NCBI RefSeq assembly: GCF_016545825.1
Contig: NC_052621.1
Span: 16,852,910-16,916,909 of the forward strand
Length of the DNA stretch: 64,000 bases
From: Eucalyptus grandis
Lineage: Eukaryota > Streptophyta > Magnoliopsida > Myrtales > Myrtaceae
Reading direction: 5' to 3'
In this document: piece by piece, positions 38,106-49,307 of the stretch
Layout of the letters: each line of letters starts with the position of its first letter
Numbering within the stretch: position 1 is the first letter of the stretch
Made by a program: the position numbers and the translations under genes
Notes under the pieces: model-generated
Told to the model about the DNA's origin: nothing
What the model saw: only the letters and a program-made list of their open reading frames with translations
Database searches by the model: none

Positions 38106-40852
38106 ATGGCCGTTCACGTTCTGCTGCTTCTTGTGGCCTTCACGCTGCTCAGTGCATGCACTGCTTTATTGAAGTGGAATGACGTGAAGTACCGGAGGAA
38201 GAAAGGGTTGCCTCCGGGCACGATGGGCTGGCCATTGTTTGGCGAGACCACAGAGTTCCTGAAACAGGGCCCAAACTTCATGAAAAACCAGAGAGCAAGG
38301 TCACTTCACCCACTTTCTCCGCATTGCTGCATTTCATTTTTGTAGAAAGAAGATTTATTCTTGTGATTTCCCTAACTACATTTTTGTATGTGGAATGTGC
38401 TTCATCCTTTCCTGTTTTTTTTTTTTTCTTGAGGGTGTGGCTCTTGTCACTTCAATAGCTGCAGACTTCGCAATTTTTCTATGAATGTTTCCTCCTTTTT
38501 TTCCCTTTTTTGGGGTTCGGTATGGGATGTCTACTAGGCCGATAACCGCTGGTCCACCTCTCCGGGCTAAGTCTAAAGGCAAACTATACGAACTCGGCCT
38601 CTGTTGCCTGCGCAGGACTCGAACCTGGGTATAGCTACCAAACGGCCCTCCTGAGTTCTCTGTAAAATGTAACTGTGAAGAAGAGAAGATTTTCTGATGT
38701 CTGAAACAGTTCATTTTTCTCCTCTTTTTTCAGTGACCCTACTAAAAATTTGGTCTGAGGTGCTTGATCTTTTTATACTGTTGTTGACAGGTATGGGAGT
38801 TTGTACAAGTCCCACATTCTCGGGTGCCCGACAGTTGTGTCCATGGACCCAGAGCTCAACAGGTTCATCCTCATGAACGAAGCGAAAGGCCTGGTGCCCG
38901 GTTACCCGCAGTCCATGCTCGACATATTGGGCAAGAGCAACATCGCCGCCGTCCACGGGTCCGCCCACCGGCACATGAGAGGGGCATTGCTCGCCCTGGT
39001 CAGCCCCGCCATGATCAGGGACCATCTCTTGCCCAAGATAGATGAGTTCATGAGATCCCACCTCAGCAACTGGGCTGATCATCACACCATCGACATTCAG
39101 GAGAAGACCAAACAGGTATAGAGCATCATATATGATACTATTGATTCATCTAGTTTTTTACGCTTATAGTGTACAGTCAGTGATCTTGTTCCATCTTCTT
39201 TTCTTCAATTCAGATGGCATTTCTATCATCTCTAAAGCAAATTGCTGGTATCGAATCCGGCGCAAAAGTTAAGGCATTCACGGATGAATTTTTCAAGTTG
39301 GTCCTAGGAACTCTGTCCCTGCCCATTGATTTTCCCGGCACAAATTATCGCTGCGGGTTTCAGGCAAGCCCCCTATTTAGGTCCATTTTGATAAAAAGGA
39401 AGAGTTTAAACAGAATTTTCCCGATGTCAGTCGACTTGAACTTTTTTTTTTTTCCTGCATTTTTTAGGCAAGGAAGAATATTGTCAGCTTGTTGAGGCAA
39501 CTAATGGAGGAGAGAAGGGCTTCGCGAGAAACCCACCAAGACATGCTTGGCTTTTTGATGAGAGAAGATGAAAATAGATATAAGTTGACGGATGAAGAGA
39601 TAATAGACCAGACAATTGCCGTTTTGTACTCTGGGTATGAAACTGTCTCAACAACAACCATGATGACCATCAAGTACCTGCATGATCACCCAAGGGTGCT
39701 TCAAGAACTGAGGGTCAGTCTTCCTTTCGGTGCTTGCTTCCGAATACGCTTGTTCATTTCTTTTCAGTTGCTTGAAAATCTGACTCGGCTTCAAAATCCG
39801 GCAGAGAGAACATTTGGCGATCAAAGGGGCCAAAGAGCCTGAAGATCCAATTGACTGGAACGATGTCAAATCAATGCCGTTCACACGTGCAGTAAGACGC
39901 AATGCAACATAATCTCGTCTAGGAAACAATCATTATGTGATACAAATGAAAACAGGAGTCTTGACTAACTGTGCATGCTCTGCTTTTTCTTATGCAGGTG
40001 ATCCTTGAAACGTCCAGATTGGCCACTGTTGTAAATGGGGTGTTGAGGAAAACAACTCGGGATGTGGAACTCAGTGGTAAAATTCATCTAATTCCCAGAG
40101 TGCCCAAAATTTTTATTTAAGATAGTTTCAGCATGAACATTTCTTTAAAAGATCAACTTCATATGAACCTGTGATGATGCAACCGTTTAATATATGTTTT
40201 GAGATTCATTTGACTACACAAAGAACTTGGGAACTATTAAAAAACAACAGGTGCACAGCTGCTGAGGATGCGCTTTGAGTGTTATAACAACAACAGAAGC
40301 AAATGATGATTGGAAGTTGTTGCTGTCTCTCTCTATGCAGGTTTTACAATTCCAAAGGGATGGAGAATATATGTTTACACGAGGGAGATAAACTACGACC
40401 CTCATTTGTATGAAGAGCCCCTCGCTTTCAATCCATGGAGATGGATGGTTCGTGTTGATCGGATCAGAGCCCCTGGTTCAACATCTCTTGCTTTTATTCG
40501 CATGAAGATTGTTGACCCTGATATTTTCAATTCTTTACTCAGGACCGAAGCATGGAATCTCAAAACTACTTCTTACTATTTGGCGGAGGCACAAGGCACT
40601 GTCCCGGAAAGGAACTTGGGATTGCCGAGATTTCTATATTTCTTCACTACTTTGTAACTAGATACAGGTAAACGATACACCGTCAATGCATTTATTAGCG
40701 ACGCTAGAGATGATTGACTTGGCTGACATGTGAATGAATGAAACTTAATTCATTTCCTGTGCAGATGGGAAGAAGTTGGAGGAGAGAAACTGATGAAATT
40801 CCCGAGAGTTGCAGCACCAAATGGATTTCACATTAGAGTCAGATCTTACTGA
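38106..40852 (+). CDS. CYP85A: Brassinosteroid C-6 oxidase, cytochrome P450 85A, copy 1
   Basis: An ER-anchored P450 of brassinosteroid synthesis. Family members oxidise 6-deoxocastasterone to castasterone, and some also make brassinolide. Nine exons: 38106-38299, 38791-39115, 39214-39363, 39468-39713, 39805-39891, 39998-40076, 40341-40447, 40543-40667, 40765-40852. Their sum is 1401 bases, 466 aa, the normal family length, with all phases consistent. Visible parts: N-terminal hydrophobic anchor (VLLLLVAFTLL), proline-rich hinge (LPPGTMGWPLFGE), I-helix SGYETVST, ETSR (ExxR) in exon 6, FNPWRW, and heme loop FGGGTRHCPGKELG with Cys ligand in exon 8. Intron 3 has a GC donor (CAG|GCAAGC). The ATG at 38106 is preceded by an in-frame non-ATG extension, so it is chosen as start. 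The gene lies tail-to-tail with the TRM1 fragment. Full intron retention was not tested. Confidence 0.95.
38505..38650 (-). mobile_element. tRNA-derived SINE-like insert in CYP85A intron 1
   Basis: On the minus strand GGTTCGAGTCC (plus 38616-38626) is a tRNA/pol III B box, followed by non-tRNA sequence ending in an A/G-rich tail. The same insert lies at the same place in copy 2, so it predates the duplication. The A box is not clear, so SINE is a likely but not certain call. Confidence 0.45.
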
Positions 40853-42905
40853 GCTTTTTCCTAAGAGGGACGATATGTAAAAAGGAACACATTCGTGAAT
40901 AACTGGATCTCTAGTTAGCATATACCGGATATGAATTGACCGATGATCAACCGACCATTGCCCGCTTATTGTGTGACCTTGATTTGCACTTTAATGATAG
41001 TTTCGTATAAGTTAGGTACACATGCAATTGTGCACGTGGAGATGGGTGATGCTATGAGCGAATCAGGAATCTGGAAATGACGCAATCGCGCATGTTAGAC
41101 TTGTCCCGTAGATCGGCTTTGGGAGAAAAGCACATGGAGAGGTTAATTTTTTGAAGAAAGAAAGTTTGGGCTTGAATATTTGTCCCCTGCTGCCTCTAGA
41201 AAGCCGGTAAAGAAAAACCGAATAGACTCTGAATCCACAAGCAGACCGGCTATATTCAGGCCGAGACATTCATGCAAGCACAAATCCACAAAACTTCTCT
41301 CTTGCATCGTTCATTGAGCTGAGCATACATCATGCCCGACAAAACCTTTCGATTTTCCAATAAAATGGAATGGTCTACCTTGAAACATACCTGGTCCAAG
41401 GTTGGATTTTCCTATCGTGTTTACCCCAGCAAGATATGGGTACTGCGCCTCCGTGTGAACGGGCAAGAGGAAAAACTGCTGGAATTTTCTGCAAGGGCCT
41501 CGTTCCTGCTAAATCGGCCCCGACTTGTGTTCTCAGATTGAATCCATGGAACGTGAAATCAACCCAACTGAGCAGCGATTCAAAAGTTCCAGAAACCGGC
41601 CTAGAACCATGCTAATAGCTTGTTTAATGGTTTTCCAGGTAGTTAGGATGCTTACCTACCACTTGTACAGTTTGCCTACAATAATAGTTTTAAGGCCAGT
41701 ATTAGTATGGCTCCCTTTGGTCTCGCCTGAATTACATCCATCCCTGGGATGACCTTGAGAAAGGCCTTTCAAAAACTCTTTTCTTTCTCTCATTAAAGAA
41801 TGGGTTTCCCATACAAGAAAACAAGGGACAAGTCTAGTGAGACATGTGACTCTTGCCGATGCGAAAGGATGATTCCAGCTTCTTTTGGATACTGAAAAGA
41901 CTTTAAAAGTCCCTATCTATATATAGTTCTTCCTGCAATCCCACTATTGACGAAAAGATGATTTAAACATTCTATAGAATGAGATATACAAGAAGAAAAT
42001 CTACTCAAAAGCCACCCCTTAAAGGATGCAACCAAATTCCCTATAGAAGGAAAGTCATTTTTGTTCCTGGTAGTTTATATCAAAAGCACTCAGTTTGGAT
42101 CAGGTTTGCTTTGATAGATGGATTTTCGTCTACGAGGATTTAGAGAACCTTGAACCAAACGTTTCACTGGTGGAACGAGAATGTGCCCATCAAACCTCAC
42201 CATATACACCTCGCCGGGCTTGTAATAAATCGATGCTTTTTCAAAAGGTAACGCAATCCAGATTGAGCATACAATAAAATTTGGTGGAAATTAACGGTAC
42301 TCACTAGTCACCACAACCAGTCATTGAGTACTTAAACAAGAAAGGAAATCGGACAAGCCCATTTTATTGTAGTTAAATCATTTGCAGAATCTTGACTACC
42401 TCTTCATTATCAACGCATAGTAATTGTAGCTTGATGATGTCCCAAGGAAACAATTCAAGATACCAAGCCAATCCTTTCCAGCTTCCATCAAGTTCCTAAC
42501 CTACTGCCGAAACACTGGGCATCGTCATCTCAAAAATTTCAGGACCTGGCCCCCAAGGATATGCCTACAGAAGCAAGTAAATACAAAAAGAAAAGAGGCA
42601 AGTACTTGATGGAAGCCGAAACAGAGGCTAAGCAAACAATTTCATATGCACATTCTTAAGCGTGAAAAGGCTTCACTTGGCCAAAGAGCATGGTTTAAAT
42701 TACACAACCATGGAGCTAAGGCAGGTAATAAATCAACGGAAAGTTCTAGACTCTATGTCACATTACAAGAATAAATGACAATATAGGCCACAAAGAAGGG
42801 CATTCCTCCATTGGAGCCAGCCTAGCAAAACCCGAGATCAAAATTTAGGACGACTGCAAATTGAATAGAATTTAAGCCCAAGTTAGACACTCTATTTAGT
42901 CAATA
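40853..42905. other. Region between CYP85A copy 1 and the TRM1 fragment
   Basis: This is the common downstream region of the two convergent genes, copied at 52052-54150. It probably holds the CYP85A 3' UTR at its left end. Frames at 41063-41269, 41332-41541 and 42095-42277 are not conserved between units as proteins (indels shift them), so I do not call them. Confidence 0.5.
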
Positions 42906-45288
42906 TCATGAAACTAAGGTGGGATCTTCAGTCTTTTGACGCTTAGCTTCACCTTGAGCCTCTTCATCATCATCGTCATCATCATGCTTGATAGATCCAT
43001 TTACCGCCTCCGGACCCAAGATAGAAATGTGCTCGCTGGTGATTTGACGACCTGCTCTCAGCTTTGGACCCCAATGCCTTTCAGGGTTTGGAAGGAAGCG
43101 CGCAACCTTCTTGGCTTGTGCCTTGTTCAGAGATCCGACAGCTCGAGCAAAATTTGCCTGCTCCAAACAAAACTGTTAGCTAAAAGAACCACTACAGACA
43201 ATTAATACCTCTTATGAGTGAGTGGCGCGTTTGCCAAGATCGTCCACCCGCATGGATCATATAATATTTTCATAGCATAGCATAAGTGAGGGAATCGTAT
43301 AAGGTATCATATATGTAAAAGAAAAACAAACAGAAGAAGAAAAGGAACAGCTGTAAGAGGAGAAACGCACTTGGAAAGCTGGTTCCTTGGCCAGTATCAC
43401 ACATCCAGGCTGATCTGAAGGTTGTTCTTTGACGGGATGACTTTTCACCTACATAGGTAACACAACAAAAATGCTATGAACTTGTTTTTTTATGACAATG
43501 GAATGTGACAGAACATCTGCAAATACCACAAACATCCATGGGGCATCTATCATCTTCCAGTTTGTAGCTCAAGAAGAATCAGGAGAGTCCTTACCCAGCA
43601 TCGCATGATGTACCAAATAACGTCCAAGGGGCATCTGTCTTCAACCCCAGTGGATTCACATGAGTTCCAGAGATTCTATATCCGGCATTAATAACAGCAG
43701 AACGGAAGATAACTGCCGATGGTGAGGTGCATTTTAGGGTGGCACAGAGATTGTGCAAACTTAAGAAGAAAGGAATATCGGGCAGTTCCTGCAAACACCA
43801 TATCCTCCAAGAGTTAACACATTGATCGAGCCAAAAAAGCAAAGTATAATTGTAATGAGCAAGCAAAGCACGCTGGTCAAAGCTTTTATCTGTCTGCGCA
43901 AATATAACTGAGTAAAAATATGTCATCAAAATAATGAGGAAGCAATACCTAGCATTCAAAGGACAGCCTCCATGAAACAATGTTCAAAAGAAGACTCAGT
44001 AGTATATTGAGACATATAAAGACCAAATACGTCATTTGGACATATATTGAACCCGTGCAATTTCATTCACTTTGGTCATTAAACTGTATCTTTGCTAGAG
44101 CCCACAAAAACTTAATTGCCAATCTACAGTTGAAGAGAGATGAGACCATGCTACTTCTGTAAAAGCTATTGTTTTACAATTGCAGCTCTTGGTTCAAGTT
44201 CATGCAACTCTCAAGTTATTTTGATGAAGAAGAAAAAAGAGGAAAAGTTCACCTCTGAGATTGTTGTCAGTACAGCGGAGATACGATCATAAGCAGGATA
44301 TCGATCCTTCATGGATTTCAAATCTGCAAGTATTGAAGTCACCCATTCGTGATCATGGATGGGCGCCGACCATATAGGACCTCCCATATTAAATTTCTTC
44401 CCACAGTCGGTGCATTCTTGAGGAACAACAGGACCAAACCCAGGTAAATACCTCATGCTGTTATTCTAGAGGGCAAAATTGTTTAATCAACACATTGACT
44501 AGAATGACTGAAAATAAGAAACTGAAGATGCTCCCTTGACATGGTTGAATATGTAAATATAGCAAAAATGAATTATAACAAAGGATTTTTATTTATAAAC
44601 ACAAAGATAATCCTGCGTCACACAGCCAAGTGGCCACAAAAATTAAGTAAAAGCACAAACAGAAATTTGAGGATACAACTTCTTGATACAACTGCTTCAA
44701 AGTGTCTTGGACACTATTGACACTACAGTTACAAACTTATTTTGATCTCAACCTCGGATTAGACATGTGAATCCTTGTTCCAGCCATTCAACATCATGGG
44801 CCCATCAAATGAAAACTTATGAGAACTAATAAGATAAGGTGGAGCAAGTCCTGTGCTTTCTCTCAGGCCAAACTAGGAACACACACACGGTATTGGGATG
44901 GTCTTGTGCTTATAAGCCCGTGAACTTGATCCCATGACTAGCCAAAAGAAAAATAAGCATCGAAATGCATTGCATAAACAGGAAAACAACTGAACCATGA
45001 CCTGAACAGTAATCATAGGTCAAGCTTGATCAACTCCAGCATGCCACAACTCTTATGCATTTTTCAGAGCATAACATTGGTAACCAACAATTAGTTTTTT
45101 ATCATTTACCTCAGGTCAAGCAAGTTGTAACATTCCCAAGCAACTAGCGACGTGGCAAAGTGCTCTAAAACAGGATACAAACCTTGGAAACTGTTCTTCC
45201 TATCTGCTGAAGATGAAAAGAATCACAACCCGTGCATTGATAAACATATGACAGCTTAAGGGGAGTATTCTTCATTGCGCTTGCAGAC
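42906..45288 (-). pseudogene. TRM1: TRM1 3' half: tRNA (guanine-26 N2) dimethyltransferase, unit 1
   Basis: TRM1 makes N2,N2-dimethylguanosine at position 26 of tRNAs. Five exons on the minus strand: 45288-45183 (YVYQCTGCDSFHLQ), 44465-44253 (RYLPGFGPVVPQECTDCGKK), 43788-43595 (LFLSLHNLCATLKC-type region), 43448-43371 (KSHPVKEQP) and 43157-42906 (LPNPERHWGPKLRAGRQI, acidic tail, stop). Splice borders are GT-AG. The Cys pairs CxxC of the C-terminal zinc-binding region are kept. The N-terminal SAM-binding catalytic half is absent, cut off at the unit border seven bases before the first exon. Near 43628 a base is lost (GATGCCCCTTGG), which shifts the frame in the third exon. It is a duplication fragment, not a working enzyme. 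Confidence 0.9.
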
Positions 45289-46078
45289 CTGCATCAATAA
45301 CGTGACGAACAATGTTGTCATGCAATGATGACATGGCATATTAATGATATGGCATACAATGACAACATGGCATATTACAGACATGGATGCAGACTCTTGG
45401 AACAAGTCAGTCAACTATTCTTCGGCTTTCTCGGGCCCATGGTAACAACTAAAGAGAAACATTTATCCCCTTTGCAACTATGATTAGAAAAAGACATAAA
45501 ACACATCTCTTTCACCAAATAATTTTTACAATTATTTCAAAATGCAATGATCAACAAGCTCTAGGATTTGCTCAAACACCTAATCGATTCGGAGACTGGA
45601 AGCCTTCAGCTATTTAGCCTTTGGATCAACGAGGACACCTTGACATTCCTTTGCTATTACAAACTAGGGTTGACTATCATAATATTAGGGTTTTTAATAT
45701 AGGCATTTCATGTTTTTTCCTACTACATTCCACCTATAAACTATATACAGAAAAAGCAAACAAATAAATGATAATTCTACCAATTATAAGCTATCTTTGC
45801 ATGCTCATCGTTTGCTAAGTCAGCTTCTAGAGTCTTAGCTCAAGTATTCTGGTAGTGGATTTACCCAACTTATAAATTTTAATAAACAATTATGTAAAAG
45901 AAACTGCCTTAAGCGTATCCCTTCATACAAAGGTGCAGAGAACTTCCATTAACAGAACACTTCTCTTTGATATTAAATTTTCCTTTCTATCTTATGATTT
46001 GGAAATTTGGCATATAATCATAACTTTGAGGTCAACTATTATCTTCTTTCATTCGAAAAAGCATATCACGCTTCCCGA

Positions 46079-46835
46079 CTATCACGCCCCGAACCTCCAA
46101 GCGCGTGCCCATGCCTCTCTGGTCCATAAAATTTTGTGACTTCTCAGGACGAGTCGCCGACCCTTTCGTTTTATTGCACATGCGGAAGAGAAAATAAATC
46201 CCTTGATAATAATCATCTCGGGATAGAAAAGCGGACATCAATTCACAAAAGCACACTTTTATAAATAACGAGATTCAGGTACAAAATGAATTTAGTCGAA
46301 AGCCTACAAAAAGGTCGACTCTCAAAAGAGGCTATCCTACAACCTACTGATAGGATGCATCCACCGATCCTCCGTACTCCTCCTCCTCAAACTTTGGGGC
46401 ATTGGTCCTCCATGACCATCTTCTAAGGACCTGAAAATGGTTATTTAATAACCAATGAGACAATATCTCAGCAAATCCACGCTCTAAACCCCGATTAGGA
46501 GGGTAATAGGCCCAAAGGCGTCCTAACCACTCAATCACACATTTAGTATAGAGGACTTACCTCGCCTCAGTCCCACCCTGCAGATCAATACAATTTATAT
46601 CACAAACAGCCATACAGATATGAGCAACAATTAAGCCCCAATAACAGGAACGACACACTCAATCAATCATGCGTTCCTAGCTTTACTCTCGACATATAGT
46701 ACGGCCTACTTTTTGTTCAACGGTCCTCTGACATTGTCAGACATTGTCTCACACTATTGTGCACGGCATCGTCACTATGTTGACGGCATTCCATAAAGGA
46801 GCATCAGTCCAGAGTCTATTGCGATCGGCATCCAT
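46079..46835 (-). mobile_element. LTR 3' fragment inside unit 2
   Basis: It replaces about 147 bp of unit 1 (32174-32320). Read on the minus strand it matches the 3' end of the LTR-like element at 60000-60925. Shared words are CTGAGATATTGT / CTGAGATGTTGT, GTTATT-AATAACCATTTTC and GGGTCGGCGA. It ends TCGGGGCGTGATA, a changed LTR end. The second end is not an LTR end, so this is a fragment. Confidence 0.65.
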
Positions 46836-49192
46836 TGGACCAACATGCAAGCTTAACCTTGAAATTTTATATTATTTAATGCGGTGCTTGAACTATTCTT
46901 AAATGTCACTATAGTCGTTTTGTTTGATCAAACAAGAGAGAAAGTCACCATAAACTTCCAATTTGTTCAATCTAGTCCCTCAACTTTCCATAATAAAGTC
47001 AAATAAGTCATTTGATACTAATTACAAGTTTTCATAATTATACCATGCCCCCGATTTTAGACATTTTTAATTTCAGTGCATTTCCTAAATCAACAAAAAA
47101 GAAATGCTATCTATTTATTATCTTGTAAACTCTTTTGTCTTTTTAAATATTGCAGTAGTTCCATTCAAGTGCATTTTAGCTTGTGATCTTTATAATTGTA
47201 AAAACTCAACTTAAAGTTGTATCATTTTAATATTCCTGCAATTTAAGTACATTGTTTTCATTAAGATATTTGGAAACAAAATTTTATTTTTCTTTAGATA
47301 CTCACACTTATATTAATCTAAATCTTGTTCGTTTTTTCAAGTTTTTGTGATTCGTGTTTTCATAATTAAGGATGTGTATATTTAAGCGAAAGAATTTTCT
47401 GTAAATTAGTTTTCTATACTTTCACTTGTTTAGTTTGTTGAAGATGATCAATTAACGAAGAATCATTCACAATCAAAGAAATTATGCATGCTTTAATTAG
47501 GAAGATAATTCCCTAACTTGAAAATGGAAAATCATTTTGCTGAAAAATGATATTTCAGATAGTATTTTCCCTTATATTATATTTTCTCCGAAGCAAACAA
47601 ACCCTAAGTTAAATATGTGTGCTTATTCTCGTAATATATATATACATAATCCATGAAAATATAATGCTTATTATATGTGATTATGGAAGGTCTTGTGTAT
47701 AGCATTTTCTTAACATATTGATCTCCATAGTGCTATACTGAGATTATATAGGATTGGATTGATTTTGAGATGCCCTTATTAGATTTTTTTTTTTTTTTTT
47801 TTTTTTAAGTTGTGGCCACATAAAACAAAATTTTCAGTTATTAACCCAATAGTGTCGTTTTCAATATATACAATCTTTTTATAAATAAAATAAGTTAATT
47901 AATGTAGCCTAGGTGGGAGAATATTGGAAATTTTCTATAATATGGGCTTACATTAATTAATTAATTTTTTATTTTAAATAATCGGGTAAATCCACATTAC
48001 AATATTTGTTAAACCCTATAGTGATCTTATTGAAGTGGGTATTGGCATCTATTAATAACGGGCCTAGTTGAGCAGCAAAGCATAGGCAATTGTGTTTAAC
48101 TGAAGCCCATAATGGGAATGGACCAGTTTGATTATGGTTTACTAAGTCCCCTCTCTAGCCTATAAAAGATTATATTATACTTATAAGTTGTTTTAATCCC
48201 ATTGAAAACTGCTACATCAAAATAAATCAGGAAGATCTGGCATTCCGATAGATCTCTGACAGGTACGTTCTATTTTGTTGTGCTTATTGATTTCTATGTT
48301 TTACAGTCGGATCCGATTCTTCTTGATTGATTAGTTGTTTACGTGCATAGTTTTCTACATGAGTCTCTCCCAACTAAATCTTTATTTGAAGAGGATCGCA
48401 CTTCGATTTTTTTACCCCGCGTCTTACGGTGGAATCTATGTACTTTTCGCATGGACCATCGGAAGGAACGAAAGGCGGTGCCATTTTCAATTGTGATAAA
48501 TCCGAGTAAGTAGACGCGCGTCAGCAAGTGTTTCTTGACCTCTTGGGGCTGTTCGACTAGCTTTTTCCTACGGGTTCAGTCAACGCTCCGTGCACATGTG
48601 CACCTCCTCTCTCTCTCTCTCTCTCTCTAACAAATAATAAAATGATTCCCAAATGATTTTCTTGGAAACCACACTTTCAGTCCACAACCATCTTCAATAA
48701 CTCTAGTGCTTGTAGCTGTGAATAGTCTATGTCGCACCCCCTACTCTTGCCCACATTTGTCAACAAAGTCAAAATGCAGAGGTGTGTTGGGAGACGAATT
48801 GACTCCGCAGTGCGTATTTGCATGCAACTTTTTAAATCCACCGGCTGTTCTCTCATCGCAATAGTCGAGACGATCCGCCTTACTTTTCTTTCCTTCACTG
48901 TTGAGTTGAGCCGTGTGCCTTGTAAAAAGTGTTGAAAAGAAACCTTTCTTTTTCGGCCAATCTAATTCTTGGGCTTGCAGGTCTCCCAAGAGGCTCCGCA
49001 GTTGGCCTACTCTCTCTCTCTCTCTCCCCTCCCCTTCCCCCACCAAAAGGTAAGAAAGGATGAAAACCACATAGGGTGACAACTTGGCTTATTGTCATTA
49101 TGATAATAGAAGAGCTAATTGTAATCAATTTTAAAAAGATGCTTTTGCACGATCTGGTTGATTTACTTATTGTAATTGCCACCCAAGCAGGC
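46836..49192. other. Upstream non-coding part of unit 2
   Basis: Matches 32321-34870 plus 37678-38000 of unit 1. It lacks about 145 bp around 47640 and about 350 bp around 48492; the second deletion joins at a CAAT word. It holds a 22-base T run near 47790 and a (CT)n run at 48608-48628. No gene. Confidence 0.55.
48912..48917 (+). promoter_or_regulatory. Candidate BRRE upstream of CYP85A copy 2
   Basis: CGTGTG at the same relative place as in copy 1, about 395 bp before the ATG. Its context is identical in both units. Confidence 0.3.
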
Positions 49193-49202
49193 CTATATAT
49201 AC
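49193..49202 (+). promoter_or_regulatory. TATA box of CYP85A copy 2
   Basis: CTATATATAC about 110 bp before the ATG, identical to copy 1. Confidence 0.6.
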
Positions 49203-49307
49203 ACGTACTTACTTACCGACAGAAACCCAAACTTTCATAACCTTTGCAACTTTTCTGAAGAACAGAGGAGCAAGTGAGGGCTTGAGCTGAGCTTCTTGAG
49301 AGCATCA

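Larger units (their letters stand above)
31397..45295. repeat. Tandem segmental duplication, unit 1
   Basis: This 13.9 kb unit starts at AATAACGTGACCAACAATG and ends in a TRM1 intron just before the same sequence recurs at 45296. It contains upstream repeats, CYP85A copy 1 (+) and the TRM1 3' half (-). Compared with unit 2 it has a 2.8 kb extra insert (about 34871-37677) and retains stretches of about 145 bp (33120-33265) and about 350 bp (34121-34470) that unit 2 lacks. Confidence 0.9.

Noticed and set aside
41332..41760. Frames downstream of CYP85A copy 1 that look protein-like and have copies near 52531-52970; also considered as organelle-derived DNA
   Set aside because: Indels between the two units break the frames differently, and I could not recognise a mitochondrial or plastid gene in them. 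A search against organelle genomes would decide.
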